This document shows, in pieces, positions 26,183 to 35,800 of a DNA stretch of 64,000 bases (the first letter of the stretch is position 1; the number at the start of each line of letters is the position of its first letter). Location of the stretch: contig NZ_JACJSE010000028.1 of NCBI RefSeq assembly GCF_014698045.1, forward strand, positions 16,952 to 80,951, read 5' to 3'. The notes under the pieces were generated by a model, which did not search any database, was not told the DNA's origin, and was given only the letters and a program-made list of their open reading frames with translations. The position numbers were made by a program, and so were the translations under genes. This stretch comes from Aulosira sp. FACHB-615. GTDB taxonomy: Bacteria; Cyanobacteriota; Cyanobacteriia; Cyanobacteriales; Nostocaceae.

Positions 26183-26467
26183 ATGCCTGCGAACAAAAAG
26201 CCAGAGACACAAGGGCGAACTGCCCAGTTAGGTATCAAGATAGATGCCGATTTATATGAGAAGTACAAAACAAAATTGAAAGAAGATGGTGTATCGATTA
26301 CGGAAGATATCGAAAACCACATGAGGAATTATATTGGCGAGATGATCGTCCAAAGTAATGTAGTGGATATAGTTAAGCTGGTTGAGGATGTAGAAGCCTT
26401 GAAGAAAGTCGTGGGGGAGTTACAACCGGGCTGGCAAGAGAGAATGAGCAGCTTAAAAGCCAGTTAA
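26183..26467 (+). CDS. Ribbon-helix-helix regulator, probably frameshifted at its 3' end
   Basis: The core TAQLGIKIDADLYEKYKTKL followed by KEDGVSITEDIENHMRNYI is a ribbon-helix-helix (Arc/ParG-like) DNA-binding domain. I chose the ATG at 26183 because upstream residues from the TTG at 26102 look unnatural and overlap the operator. The C-terminus starts a heptad-like helix. At about 26420-26440 the coherent protein moves to another frame (LARENEQLKSQLKAM then SSQIDSLVQIMK) that ends at 26538, whereas the present frame stops at 26467. It probably represses its own promoter through the three palindromes. Confidence 0.65.
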   Translation: MPANKKPETQGRTAQLGIKIDADLYEKYKTKLKEDGVSITEDIENHMRNYIGEMIVQSNVVDIVKLVEDVEALKKVVGELQPGWQERMSSLKAS

Positions 26468-26512
26468 AAGCCATGTCATCTCAAATCGACAGCTTAGTAC
26501 AAATAATGAAAA

Positions 26513-26546
26513 CTTCACCCCCTCTTGACAGGGGGTGAAGCGTTTT
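26513..26546 (+). terminator. Rho-independent terminator
   Basis: CTTCACCCCCT and AGGGGGTGAAG form a perfect 11-bp stem around a 6-base loop. TTTTT follows one CG step later. It lies at the end of the ribbon-helix-helix gene's shifted frame. Confidence 0.88.
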
Positions 26547-26745
26547 TAAGGTCTGTCCTAATATTCTAGATAATTTTCTTGATTTCTATCTAGCCCGGTG
26601 TTAGATTTTAAGTAGCCGCAGATTTAACGGCTACTTAATTTTTTAGGCAATCGCTCTTCAGGCGAATAACATTTGCTATCCGCACTTGAAGCGCAAGGTA
26701 AACAAGACAAAGACAAGTATTTGCTTGTCTTATCCCTAAAATGCC

Positions 26746-28413
26746 ATGCTGACACTAGACCGCGAAACAACTTCAGCACCCAGCTACAGCATTCTCAACA
26801 CCAGCATCAAAGAAACCTTCACCGCCATTGACCGCTTTGAATGGCAAGCAGTTGATGAAATTCTCGAAATGCGAGATCAACAACTGTATCGTGAAGCTGG
26901 CTATCAAAGTTTTGAGGAATACTGCCAAGCTGAGTTATCCGCCTGGGGTGGATACCGCCGAATCAATCAACTGCTGGGAGCTAAAAAAGTTAAAGACACA
27001 GCTGATGAATTGGGCGAACACATCAAGAATGAACGCCAAGCCCGTTCGTTAGTGCGATTGGTTAAGGAACCCGAAAAACTAAAACAGGCTGTTGCGATCG
27101 CACTGCAAGATAACCCCTCCCCCAGCGAATCGGACTTTGCAGCTGCGGCTAACATTGTGGTTCCTCGTCTGCCAAGCAAAAAAACTATTGCTCAGGAACC
27201 AATGGTTCCTAAAATTCAAGAACCAGTGGTTCACCAAATCACAGAACCATTGGTTCCTCAAACCAACACAGTCACGATTACGTCACCAACTCATCCAAGA
27301 CATGGGCAATCAGGAACCATCTCAGCTGACCCACCCAATCAAAGACAGCAGATTGTCACGTTTGAAAATGGCAGCAGAGAACTGGTTAATAATGCGGATT
27401 TGAGTAATGTCGCAATTAAGTCATTTACTACTGAGCGAACTTACCCCAAAGAATACGCCGAAGCGATCGCCCAACTGAAACAGCAGCACAAGCGGGAATT
27501 GGAACGCCTGGAACAGGATTTGAGGATTGGCTTGCAGACAGAAGCCAATGCCCAAGCCCAGCAGCAAGTTCAAGAACAACTGACCGCTTTACAAAACCTG
27601 TTTCAGCAGCAGAAGCAAAAAAACCTCCAGCTACAACAACGGCTTTTCGAGTTGGAAGGATTGCGACAGCTAGAACTTGAGAACCAACGGTTAAAAGGTC
27701 GTATTGAGGAATTAGAACGTGCAGTAGAAGAATGTCCCAATCAAGAATGGGGCAATACTCTTACCAAACAGGCAGCTAAAGCACTGAACAAAGAAGTCAG
27801 GCGATCGCTAGATAAAACAATCGACCTGCGATCGCTTGCTGTTGAGCCACCGAAAGAAAATGCCCAAGAATGCTTGCGACTGATGGGTATTGCTTTGGGT
27901 AATCTGGCCACAGCCATGAACAATACCAAAGCGTTAGAAGCTGCGGCGTTGATTCTGGGCAGTGAACCGACACCAATTGCGATCGCATACCGCGCAGAAC
28001 AGCTACAACTCATACCCCAAGCTGTTAGTGATATTCGGGCTGTTTTGTCTAAGCCTGGGTGTAGCTGGTGGGACTATCTGGAAGTGGCGCAGGAATACGA
28101 GGTTATCAAAAACGACTACTGGGCGGAATTAACCTCACAAGAAACCGAGCTAATCACCGCTTTGGAGAAAACCGAATCCATACTCATTACGGAACCATTG
28201 GTTCCTGAAGAAACCCCTGTTGATTCTTCTAATGACGAAGTGATTGGGCTTGGTTCTATCGTTGCCCATTCTGACATCTACTTTGCTTTATATAACGCCA
28301 GAGGCGAAGTCATCGAAGACATGGGGGATGAAGTCTGGGTGGCTTGGCAGCATTGGAAAGACAAACCGAAAAAGACTGACCGATATTTCAAGAACGAATT
28401 GCGGCTGTTGTAA
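26746..28413 (+). CDS. Plasmid coiled-coil protein, ParB-like N-terminus (555 aa)
   Basis: Residues 20-120 are helical (FEWQAVDEILEMRDQQLYRE, YQSFEEYCQAELSAWGGYRR) and resemble the post-HTH part of plasmid proteins that recognise DNA. A Pro-rich stretch at about 145-175 repeats EPxVP four-residue motifs. Residues 225-340 form a long Gln/Glu-rich coiled coil, followed by a helical domain and a conserved end (YFALYNARGEVIEDMGDEVW) of which a loose copy lies at 16701-16862. The Pro-rich repeats are encoded by DNA palindromes GGAACCANTGGTTCC. A partition or replication accessory role is likely but unproven. Confidence 0.65.
   Translation: MLTLDRETTSAPSYSILNTSIKETFTAIDRFEWQAVDEILEMRDQQLYREAGYQSFEEYCQAELSAWGGYRRINQLLGAKKVKDTADELGEHIKNERQARSLVRLVKEPEKLKQAVAIALQDNPSPSESDFAAAANIVVPRLPSKKTIAQEPMVPKIQEPVVHQITEPLVPQTNTVTITSPTHPRHGQSGTISADPPNQRQQIVTFENGSRELVNNADLSNVAIKSFTTERTYPKEYAEAIAQLKQQHKRELERLEQDLRIGLQTEANAQAQQQVQEQLTALQNLFQQQKQKNLQLQQRLFELEGLRQLELENQRLKGRIEELERAVEECPNQEWGNTLTKQAAKALNKEVRRSLDKTIDLRSLAVEPPKENAQECLRLMGIALGNLATAMNNTKALEAAALILGSEPTPIAIAYRAEQLQLIPQAVSDIRAVLSKPGCSWWDYLEVAQEYEVIKNDYWAELTSQETELITALEKTESILITEPLVPEETPVDSSNDEVIGLGSIVAHSDIYFALYNARGEVIEDMGDEVWVAWQHWKDKPKKTDRYFKNELRLL
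27194..27256. repeat. Three spaced GAACCANTGGTTC palindromes inside a gene
   Basis: AGGAACCAATGGTTCCT is a perfect palindrome (27194-27210). GAACCAGTGGTTC (27220-27232) and GAACCATTGGTTC (27244-27256) follow with about 24-bp spacing. A fourth, GGAACCATTGGTTCC, lies at 28191-28205 in the same gene. Regular spacing and symmetry suggest a protein-binding array such as a partition site. Confidence 0.65.
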
Positions 28414-28514
28414 CACGTAGATTGTGACTTTTTAGACAACGTTTCCAACTATTCATAACCCAGCGTGATCGCTTGGGTGAAATTGTCGTGCGCCAAAACT
28501 TAGGAGATTGTAAA

Positions 28515-29765
28515 ATGACAGCAACAATTACAAAACCCACGAAAAAGCCGACTAAGGAGAAACCACAGTCTCCATACAAGCGGCTTCACGTCATTATCCC
28601 GATTGAAGATATGCTTTGGGCTTCACAGCAAAAACCGTCAGTTAACCAATTGTGGCAGGAATGCTGGACTTCTGACCCCTATGGTTCCCGGTGGATGTCT
28701 TTGTCTACAGCTTTGGGTTACAGCAGTTTTATCTGTGCAAAGAAAATTCTCTCTGAAAGTGGATTGTTCATTTTTAAGCCGGACAAGTCGATACAAGACG
28801 GACGCGAGACTGTGGGCTGGATGGTGCGGAATTTACATGGCAGTCGCATGAAAGAGTTTTGGGAGAAGGTCAATACTGAAAAACCAAATTCTACAAAACA
28901 AGAATCAAATGCTGAGAATGCAGAGGTGAATGCTGGCTCTGAAGAAATGCGTTGTAATTACACAGCGTCTATTTCAGACAAAACTCAATCAGAGCAAGGG
29001 TTTCAAAAACCCTCACGAACTGTTCAGGAACACCTCACAAACTCTTCAGTAGAGTTTGTGAGGTGTGTTTCTTCCACGTCAAACAAAAATTTGTGTGTTG
29101 ATGAGACGGCTGACGCGCCTTTTGGGGGCGCGTCGCCTCAACCAGTCGAAAGCGTGGAAGAAGAGAAAGAAGAGAACAAAGAGTTACCTGCGGTAACGGA
29201 CTGCACGACGCTAACGCTTGTGGATGATGTGCCAAGTCAATCCGTTTCGTTGACAGAAAAGAACCAGGATTTGGGTGATGAACCGGGAGCCAGTTATGAA
29301 GACCATTCTTCCGCCGCGCCCGTTGCTTTAAATTTAGAAAACCTCAATCAACCCAAAAACCAAGCTCAACCGAGTCTGTCTGCTTCGTTGCTAGAAAAGA
29401 AGCAGGAATTGAGTGATGATGCGATCGCACGTCATGAAGACACAGTTTCCGCCGCGTCTGCCGAGTCGAATTTGCCAGCACAGGAACCAAAAGTTCATAA
29501 TGAAGGTGTTTGTGCTGTAGCGGCTGACTCCGATCCTGAGAAATGGTCTTATGAGGCTGTTGTCGAGCGATCAAGAATACGACCCTGGCGGATGGAAAAG
29601 CTCAAGATGGCGGAACAATGGCGCGAAAATCCTGGGGATGATTTTCTGATGGAATGTTGGCAGGACGACCCTGCTTTGAGGATTATGATCAAGAAATTGG
29701 TGGCGAAGTGTCCGCAGTGGGGGTTGGTTGCAGTCGAAGGGGTGCTGGTGAAGTGGGATAAGTAG
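28515..29765 (+). CDS. Plasmid linker protein with winged-helix-like N-terminus (416 aa)
   Basis: The ATG at 28515 follows TAGGAG, a good ribosome-binding site. The N-terminal 100 residues (PSVNQLWQECWTSDPYGSRW, LSTALGYSSFICAKKILSES) look like a winged-helix DNA-binding unit different in sequence from that at 17758. A long linker repeats the motif EDxxSAAP (YEDHSSAAPVALN; HEDTVSAAS), which the genes at 17758 and 2616 also carry. The C-terminus (WRENPGDDFLMECWQDDPAL...VAKCPQWGLVAVEGVL) is a small helical domain. It follows the ParB-like gene by 101 bp and is likely in its operon. Two DNA hairpins lie in the linker. Confidence 0.65.
   Translation: MTATITKPTKKPTKEKPQSPYKRLHVIIPIEDMLWASQQKPSVNQLWQECWTSDPYGSRWMSLSTALGYSSFICAKKILSESGLFIFKPDKSIQDGRETVGWMVRNLHGSRMKEFWEKVNTEKPNSTKQESNAENAEVNAGSEEMRCNYTASISDKTQSEQGFQKPSRTVQEHLTNSSVEFVRCVSSTSNKNLCVDETADAPFGGASPQPVESVEEEKEENKELPAVTDCTTLTLVDDVPSQSVSLTEKNQDLGDEPGASYEDHSSAAPVALNLENLNQPKNQAQPSLSASLLEKKQELSDDAIARHEDTVSAASAESNLPAQEPKVHNEGVCAVAADSDPEKWSYEAVVERSRIRPWRMEKLKMAEQWRENPGDDFLMECWQDDPALRIMIKKLVAKCPQWGLVAVEGVLVKWDK
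29031..29065. repeat. Perfect 14-bp inverted repeat within a coding linker
   Basis: CACCTCACAAACTC and GAGTTTGTGAGGTG are exact complements around a 7-base loop. A second hairpin follows at 29112-29134 (GACGCGCC / GGCGCGTC, 7-base loop). Both are in the disordered linker of the gene at 28515-29765. Confidence 0.8.
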
Positions 29766-29769
29766 CGAT

Positions 29770-30070
29770 TATAACGGTGGAATGCTCATCTCTACCCAAT
29801 TCTTTTCGTAGTTGTTGGCGCACTTGATCGTGCATTTTTTGCCAGATGCCTTTACGTTGCCATTTCTGAAAGTAGCCATGCACAGTGGTGTAGGATGGGA
29901 GGTCATGAGGTCACATTTTCCATTGGCATTCTGTACGTTGTACATAAAAGATAGCATTGAGAATCTCACGAAAATCCACTTCTACAGGATGACCAAACCC
30001 TTTAAGTGTTAGTACAAGTGGTTTTAATACCTCCCATCCTGCATCACTCAGATCGCTGGCGTATGTTTTC
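29770..30070 (-). pseudogene. IS5/IS4-type transposase N-terminal remnant
   Basis: The minus-strand frame reads SDLSDAGWEVLKPLV, then EVDFREILNAIFYVQRTECQ, an in-frame TGA, and TTVHGYFQKWQRKGIWQKMH. This is the well-known start of IS5-group transposases with the DUF4096-type domain. The catalytic domain is missing and the stop breaks the frame. It is a dead fragment. The rest of the stretch to 30303 is AT-rich and shows nothing. Confidence 0.8.
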
Positions 30071-30303
30071 TTTGGGGATTGGCCATCTCAGGTAGACTAG
30101 TCCTCTTTTCTACCACTCCTCAACCTAATCCAGATTTAAATCTAATCCCGCTCACTCAAAATCTCTTTATATTTTCTTTACGAATCACCTCTAAAAATTT
30201 TTCTGTGATTCACGTATCGTCATTTAAGGTAGAGAATGGCAAGTAAGTAGTAGATTTATAGGTACTTTATTAAAAACTGCTATAATAAACTACTTCTACT
30301 CCA

Positions 30304-30513
30304 CTATTCTTCTAATTTTACCAAGAAACTAAACCCACCAAAGGTAAAGCTTTCTTCTTCATCATTACTTGTATCGTCCTCCATTATAATACCTTCTGGA
30401 GAAATTTCTAAAACTTTAGCCCCTTGAGATAACAACTGGTTGACCTCTATTACACCAAAAAAACTAATGCCTTCTTGAGAGTTAAAATGTATACCTAAAC
30501 GAATTTCTTTCAT
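30304..30513 (-). CDS. Small acidic hypothetical protein (69 aa)
   Basis: It starts MKEIRLGIHFNSQEGISFFG and ends FTFGGFSFLVKLEE, with a strongly acidic middle (EDDTSNDEEE). It reads as a small beta-rich soluble protein. No family is recognised. Its isolated position between two transposase remnants, in a region rich in toxin genes, makes an orphan immunity-type protein possible, but nothing in the sequence shows this. Confidence 0.45.
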   Translation of the reverse strand: MKEIRLGIHFNSQEGISFFGVIEVNQLLSQGAKVLEISPEGIIMEDDTSNDEEESFTFGGFSFLVKLEE

Positions 30514-30674
30514 ACTATTATTTTTTATAATTTGCTATTTGAATGTGGCTCTATGTAATTTTTGCTTCTTTCAATAGTATATTTTATGTACTGGAATTTA
30601 GACTAAGCAGCAAAAAATGACCCAGGAAGGCTGAGTTGAAAATAAATAGACATTAGACATAAAAATCGACAGTT

Positions 30675-31982
30675 TTAAGCAGATTCTGATTGTTGCTTAC
30701 GTGGCTTAGTTGTAGTTTTTCTAACAACAGGATAGCGAATTCTACGTTGTCGGGGTTGTCCAGTCTTCCAACCTGGGGACTTTCCGCGAGGTTTGGGCGG
30801 ACGGGCAGGAGTACCAATCTTCGCTAAAATGCTCTCCATTGCTTGGGCAACTCTTCCAGGAGTCAAACTAACCAATAACTTCTGCCAAGGTAGAGGGTTA
30901 TCTGCAACGATATCACGGGCTAACCACAATTCCCAAGTCATGATGGGCATTAAGTCACTCCAACGCTCACATTGTTTAGGGGTACTTAGTTTGGGAAGAG
31001 TCCAGTGTAAGCGTTGCTTCAAAAATCGATACCAATGGTCAACAGTAAAACGACGCAGATAAAGTTGCCAAACTTCTTCTAAAGGCGGCATTTGTTCTCC
31101 AAGCCAAGCCAACCACAAAGGTTTTGAAACTCTCAAAGTTCCTTGCTCATTCAAACGTTCAACCCGAATCAGGGACATCGAACGTGTAGCGCATAAGCGA
31201 AAGTGTAAATTTGACCACAAGCTCACCTTGATGCGTCCTAGTTTGGCATGGTTTACTTCTATACTTTGAGTGGCTTCACTCCATGTCGAAGCATCATTCA
31301 ACTTAAATTTATCACCATGCTTCCTCGGTCGTCCCTTGCCAGAATATGGTGGTGGTGCGCCCCACAAACATAAATTTGAACGCAAACGGACGAGAATATC
31401 TGCTTTGATATCGGCTGTTTTCAACAGGAAAGGGGCGCAACCGTATTCACTATCCCAAACCGAAATTGGTCTTGTAGGTAAATTTTCACACACCTGTTGT
31501 AGTTGCCACGCTGCTTTCTGTATTGGGCTTTCCCAACTGGTAATTCTCTCATGTCTCAAAGGTAATGCCCAACTGCCAGAATCTTCCGGTATCCAAGCAA
31601 TGGTGCTATAGCCTTGACCAACAGTAATTGGTTTGTCTCCTCCCATTGAGACACTACTGTGTTCAATTGTTCTTTCCTGTAGTGTTACCGCATCTGGCCT
31701 TGGCCAAGCTGTATGGTCGCCTGCTAACAATGGGCGACTCTGTAAAGGCATTTGTTTGATGTATAACTGCATCAATTTCTGCCGTTGTGGTCTGCTATCT
31801 TGTAATGCTTCGTAGATGCTTGGCCACTTACGCCTAAAGGCTGGTGATAGCGATAAATCTGCCAAACTGTAAGCGTTTCGCGTCAGCAATATTGCATCCA
31901 TCAGTTCAAATGTTGCATCATGCGCTCTTCCTAGATAGTTATACGCTGCTTGACGAAATTCTTTTAATTTGGCACGGTTCAT
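30675..31982 (-). CDS. IS701/IS4-like DDE transposase (435 aa)
   Basis: The product has the build of transposases with RNase H-like folds of the IS4/IS701 group. It includes LLAGDHTAWPRPDAVTLQER (catalytic Asp region), PISVWDSEYGCAPFL (second Asp) and LRRFTVDHWYRFLKQRLHW near the C-terminus (Glu-equivalent region). It ends in a basic tail. The gene is intact from ATG to stop. I could not identify terminal inverted repeats by eye, so the element ends are not given. Confidence 0.82.
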   Translation of the reverse strand: MNRAKLKEFRQAAYNYLGRAHDATFELMDAILLTRNAYSLADLSLSPAFRRKWPSIYEALQDSRPQRQKLMQLYIKQMPLQSRPLLAGDHTAWPRPDAVTLQERTIEHSSVSMGGDKPITVGQGYSTIAWIPEDSGSWALPLRHERITSWESPIQKAAWQLQQVCENLPTRPISVWDSEYGCAPFLLKTADIKADILVRLRSNLCLWGAPPPYSGKGRPRKHGDKFKLNDASTWSEATQSIEVNHAKLGRIKVSLWSNLHFRLCATRSMSLIRVERLNEQGTLRVSKPLWLAWLGEQMPPLEEVWQLYLRRFTVDHWYRFLKQRLHWTLPKLSTPKQCERWSDLMPIMTWELWLARDIVADNPLPWQKLLVSLTPGRVAQAMESILAKIGTPARPPKPRGKSPGWKTGQPRQRRIRYPVVRKTTTKPRKQQSESA

Positions 31983-32024
31983 ATTGGCAGATGAGAATTG
32001 GTGGTTCTTTTCTCAGATTCTGCT

Positions 32025-32062
32025 AATAGGGGGCCTGTGTTCAAGCACACCCCCTATTTTTT
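32025..32062 (+). terminator. Hairpin terminator facing plus
   Basis: AATAGGGGG and CCCCCTATT pair, with an inner TGTG/CACA step across a 2-base bulge, followed by a T-run at 32057-32062. It stands 43 bp upstream of the transposase start and would block read-through along the plus strand. Its place suggests protection of, or from, the insertion sequence. Confidence 0.6.
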
Positions 32063-32228
32063 CTTTGATTGCCTGCCATTTAGTCTAAACTCCAGTTATG
32101 TATTATTGGGTTTTAATCTTTTCATTTTGTTAACTCATTACAAAACTGTTAAATCTGGAGGTAAATATGCAGGGCAAGTCACACCAATTACAGCCATTCT
32201 TAAGTTGATAGAAAATACCACCTAAGAG

Positions 32229-32330
32229 TTATATTTTTGTCCAATTAGTGGGTCTGGTCTGTTTCTTAATCGGCAATATCTGAGGTATTAGAGGTTCAAA
32301 AATTTTCCACTCTTCGTCTGTAAGGCTGCT
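32229..32330 (-). pseudogene. IS5-group transposase N-terminal scrap
   Basis: The minus-strand frame reads SSLTDEEWKIFEPLIPQILP then IKKQTRPTNWTK and a stop. This is the standard opening of another IS5-group transposase. Only about 33 codons survive. Confidence 0.75.
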
Positions 32331-32393
32331 ACAGTAATTTTAGCTGTTGGATAAAGCTTGTGCCTTTACTGTACTTTAAGACAATAAAAGATG

Positions 32394-32816
32394 TCAAATG
32401 GATTCTATAAAAGATTCTACTTGTTCCCTAACAGTTTGATGCAGATCCATTGCTAAAGAATTATGAAGTAATTTTATTATTGTTTCCGAGTCTAAAGGAA
32501 TATACAATTCCTTAAATTCTTTTTTTAACCGAAATAAACAAATTATGAGAAATGAGGCTGTTGAACGCACATTAATTCTTGTATCTTGAGATAGGAAACA
32601 AAGTTTATTAATAAACTGTTCAATATCATGATACTTCATCTGATATAGAATGCGAAGTAAATTAAGAACTTGATAGTCAGTAAGATTCGGATCGTCTATT
32701 TTAACTAATAAATAATCGTAGGCTGTTCTTCCCATTTTTATAACTTTATCAGCTACATTATCAGGTAAATGTCTACTATGTAACTGTTTGATTAGCTTAC
32801 TAAATGAATTATCCAA
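32394..32816 (-). CDS. Helical-repeat (HEAT-like) protein, probable immunity protein (140 aa)
   Basis: The protein is all-helical, with segments such as NLLRILYQMKYHDIEQFINK and LCFLSQDTRINVRSTASFLI that look like HEAT/ARM-type helix pairs. It has no signal peptide. It begins 4 bp after the stop of the 5001-aa RHS protein on the same strand, so the two are almost certainly translated together. Small genes in this place behind RHS toxins normally encode the cognate immunity protein, and HEAT-like folds occur among known immunity families. I predict it neutralises the ART-like toxin end. Confidence 0.68.
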   Translation of the reverse strand: MDNSFSKLIKQLHSRHLPDNVADKVIKMGRTAYDYLLVKIDDPNLTDYQVLNLLRILYQMKYHDIEQFINKLCFLSQDTRINVRSTASFLIICLFRLKKEFKELYIPLDSETIIKLLHNSLAMDLHQTVREQVESFIESI

Positions 32817-32820
32817 TTTA

Positions 32821-35800
32821 TTAAAGTTTCCTTCTATAACGACTAGTAGTTATTTGTCCTGATTTTAATGCCTTATTAAAACCATCAATGTTATACAGTA
32901 TCCTTTCATGCCCAGAACCACCTTCAATTATAGGTGTAGGCAACCCTTTTTCTTCACCTATTAAGCTCCGATTTGCTTGATCAATTTTTAATTCAGTAGC
33001 AAGTTCTTTGGGTATTTGAAATTTAATAATAGTTAAAGATTTTGGTGCAGTTTCTAAAGTATACCTATTCTGACGTTTAACCTCTAACGCATACTTAGAC
33101 AAAGATTCAAAAGCAAAATATTCTGCTGTGTTTTGTTCTTCAGCTAAATATGTAGGAGACTTTTTAAAACCTCCTTCTACAATATTTTTAGCACGACTTG
33201 ATGAGGTGCCATGATAAAGAACCTCAAAATTGCTAATTCCATCTCCACTAAAAGAGATATCAACTGAATCTGAAGTGTTTTGATTTATACTAACTTTTAC
33301 ATTTTTTTGACTTAATATTCCTTCAATTTGTTTAAGAATAGGTTCACTCCCTTCTTTAGAAGCCAAAGGGCCTAATGCAAAAGTAAGATCAACAGCAGCA
33401 GAGAGTAAATGCCCCTTTCTAGCTTCATCAATAGCACTAGCAACTCCAGCAGCAGCAAAAGCTGCTCCTGCTAGTGGAAAATTAACAAACACACCACCAA
33501 AAGCCGCCCCTGTATAAGTACTGTTTAAAACCTCATTCCATGCAACTTCACTACGACGACCCTCAATGAGTTCAGCATCTTGTTTAATCAATCCATAAGC
33601 CAGCCCAAATAAAGCACCACCAATAATTCCTCGACCAATATTTACAACAGATGCGTAACTAAAACTACTAAAAATACCAGCGATAGCAGAAGCAACAGAA
33701 GCTTCCTCCAGAGATTCATACCCAGAAGGGTCTGTAATATTAACAGGATTAGCATTGGCATAAACGTAAGCATTCTGACTAATTGGACTAGCCAAATGTC
33801 CAGCAAACGCATCCTTTGAAATAAACCTGCCTAAATCTGAATCATAATATCTGGCTCTGAGATAATCCAACCCAGTACTATCCCTCTGCTCACCCGCAAA
33901 CTGATAAGCATTATCCGAACCCCCAGCATTAGCAATTAATCGCCCAAAAGCATCGTAGACATATCTATCTGTAACCTGACCAGTTCCATCAGTCAACAAA
34001 CGAGTGGAACCCAAACCATCAGAATGATAGAATTTCTCATCACTGCCACTCTCAGACTTAATTAAACCCAACCCGTAAAAATACTTCGTCAGAATTTGAC
34101 CATTGGCATCATACTCTTGTAGAACTTTAGAGTAACTCCTGGGATCAACAAGATAATTTTTCCTCACTCCATCGGTAATACTTGTTACTCTATTGCCGTC
34201 TGCATCATAAATATATTTAGTTTGGGAAGAACCATTAGCATTAGTTGTCTTCACCCCAACTAATCGATTCTCACCATCATTAATCCATTCATAAACAACA
34301 GAGTTAGTTCCATCATCAGAAGTCAGCATGGAACCATTATTGTCATAGGTATATTGAGTTACCTTAGTTCCAGATGTTTGTGAAATTAGTCGATTATTCT
34401 TATCATAAATATATGTCGTTAATCCACTGCTGGGGTCTGAATCATTCCGCTTTAAACGATTGCCTACTAAATCGTAGTCATAGCTGATAGTTCTATTGCC
34501 TAAAATTGGATCGTTAATCGACTCCAGCTTTAATTGATCAACTTCATCGTAAGTATAGTTGACTGTTCTACCAGTATTTTCTACTACTTGAGTGCGATGC
34601 CCTAATCCATCCAGGGTATAAGCATAACTGGATAAGACTGTACCGGAAGTATCACGAGTTTCGATTTTATTCAACCAATTATTTGCATCATACTGGCGGG
34701 TTTCAATCGTCCCATCGCCCAAAGTTGTACTAATGAGATTTCCTACCGCATCGTAATCATACTTCGCTAATTGTTTGCCTGATATGACAGTATTTAATCT
34801 ATTAAGCTGATCATAAGAATAATTGACTGTGCTACCACTGGTTGTTAAAGTCTTAAGATTACCTAACACATCATAGGTATAACCAACTGTTTGACCATCA
34901 GGATTGGAAATTAAATTCACACGGTCATAACTATCAAAGCTGTATGTGGTAACTCCTCGAACATCAGTTACAGTTTTCAGTTGAGACGTTACGGGGTCAT
35001 AAGTATAGCTAACCGTAGCCACACGCGTATCTGAGAATAACTTACTTGCTAGTCGTCCGTATTGGTCATAACTGTAAGTAATTACATCGCCATTGAAATC
35101 TTTGGTGTTGGCTACTTCCCCTAAATTATTGTAAGTAGTGGTAGCGCGTTGTCCTAGAGGTAGATTAGTCGCAACTTGACGATTGAAAGCATCATATTCA
35201 TAGGTAGTTTTATTGTGATTAGCATCTTCAAACTGCGTTAGCCTACCTAAATTGTCATAAATGTAATTCGTAGTAGCTTGATTAGCTAATTTAACAGCAG
35301 TTAGCGCACCCAGATTGTTATAAAAATACTGGGTAATATGTTGATTGCCATCTTTGACTGCTGCAACTTGACCGTACTGGTCATAGGTAGTTTCTGTGCG
35401 ATCGCCATTAGCATTAATGACTGCGATTTGACGATTGAATTGGTCGTATTCGTACTTAGTTTCGTGATTTAAGGCATCGGTAACTTTGACCAAACTACCG
35501 CGACTGTTGTAGGTAAACTGAGTCTTTTGATTGAGTGGATTAATTATTGCCGCAACTTTGCCAAAAGCATCGTATTCGTAGTTAGTAGTCTGTCCAAGCT
35601 GGTTAGTTTCTGATTTAGTACGTCCTAAATTGTCGTAAGTAACTTGAGATGTAGTGCCATCAAAGTACGTAGTTACACTAGGTCTGCCTTTATCATCAAT
35701 TCCAATTAATGTTGTGCGATTTTTAGCATCAGTAATTGAGGTAACTTGACCATCGGTATTATAAGTATAAGTAATGTTATTACCAGCACTATTACCAAAG

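Noticed and set aside
31998..32225. Plus-strand frame of 75 codons ending TPITAILKLIENTT
   Set aside because: The end reads fairly well but starts inside the terminator region, has no ribosome-binding site and matches nothing I know.
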